From Desulfovibrionaceae bacterium UBA3823 (GTDB lineage Bacteria > Desulfobacterota > Desulfovibrionia > Desulfovibrionales > Desulfovibrionaceae): a DNA stretch of 5,056 nt. A program made the position numbers and the translations under genes. The stretch lies in NCBI GenBank assembly GCA_002369295.1, contig DFDR01000030.1, positions 1 to 5,056 on the forward strand, given 5' to 3'. This document shows, piece by piece, positions 4,862 through 5,056 of this stretch. The notes beneath the pieces are model-generated. The model worked only from the letters and a program-made list of their open reading frames with translations. It did no database searches and was not told the DNA's origin. The stretch's first letter is position 1; each line of letters begins with the position of its first letter.

Positions 4862-5056
4862 ATGACCCAGATCCAGCTTATCAGCGGCTTTCTCGGCGCC
4901 GGCAAGACAAGCCTGCTCAGACACCTGCTCGAAGCAGGCCCCGGGCCCGGCACTGTCGTCTTTGTCAACGAATTCGGCAGACTCGGTCTGGACGGCAGGC
5001 TTGTGGCCCGCGAAGGCCTTGCCCTCTACGAGCTGAACAGCGGCTGCATCTGCTGC
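4862..5056 (+). CDS. CobW/COG0523-family GTPase, metallochaperone (N-terminal part)
   Basis: The first 65 residues of a G3E-class P-loop GTPase, cut by the window end. The family inserts or supplies metal ions (cobalt for CobW, zinc for Zng1/YeiR types, nitrile-hydratase activators). Visible motifs are Walker A GFLGAGKT (9-16), the switch-like VNEFGRLGLDG (35-45), and ELNSGCICC (57-65) with the metal-binding CxCC ending exactly at the window edge. AAGGA (4852-4856) five bases before the ATG supports the start. It lies 29 bases after the M15 peptidase stop with no terminator between them, so the two are probably co-transcribed. Which metal it handles cannot be told from this part. Confidence 0.9.
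   Translation, partial: MTQIQLISGFLGAGKTSLLRHLLEAGPGPGTVVFVNEFGRLGLDGRLVAREGLALYELNSGCICC

Overview
The window looks like a piece of a GC-rich bacterial chromosome, most likely a deltaproteobacterium of the Desulfovibrionaceae type. That placement is an impression from gene style and base composition, not from a marker gene. No rRNA, tRNA, CRISPR array, transposase or integrase is visible.

Left part (1-2015). The window opens with the last 41 codons of a rightward gene that ends in a Gly/His/Tyr-rich tail. A strong hairpin separates it from a convergent, leftward three-gene operon. In transcription order this operon holds an unrecognised 176-residue protein with a Gln-Thr/Ala-Gly repeat near its C terminus, queC (7-cyano-7-deazaguanine synthase, for queuosine biosynthesis), and a small flavodoxin. 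The last two genes are so tightly packed that the flavodoxin ribosome binding site overlaps the queC stop codon.

Middle part (2016-2303). This intergenic stretch is unusually structured. It has a candidate leftward promoter for the queC operon and two intrinsic-terminator-like hairpins pointing towards each other. Each hairpin is followed by the same ten bases, TTTTTGCGCC, so those bases form a perfect inverted repeat. The leftward terminator has no leftward gene upstream of it.

AT-rich gene (2304-3821). A single rightward gene of 505 codons differs sharply in base composition from everything around it until about position 3500, where its composition drifts back to that of the host. Its N-terminal 285 residues resemble the SGNH-like families DUF6270 and WcbI, which are associated with polysaccharides. 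Its C-terminal 160 residues resemble the ILEI/FAM3 (interleukin-like EMT inducer) fold, with the two halves apparently in swapped order or truncated. It looks like a lone horizontally acquired surface-polysaccharide gene, and is the most unusual part of the window.

Right part (3836-5056). After a hairpin come two host-like rightward genes 29 bp apart, probably one operon: a lipoprotein M15-family zinc peptidase (peptidoglycan D-Ala-type peptidase) and the first 65 codons of a CobW/COG0523 metallochaperone GTPase, cut by the window edge.
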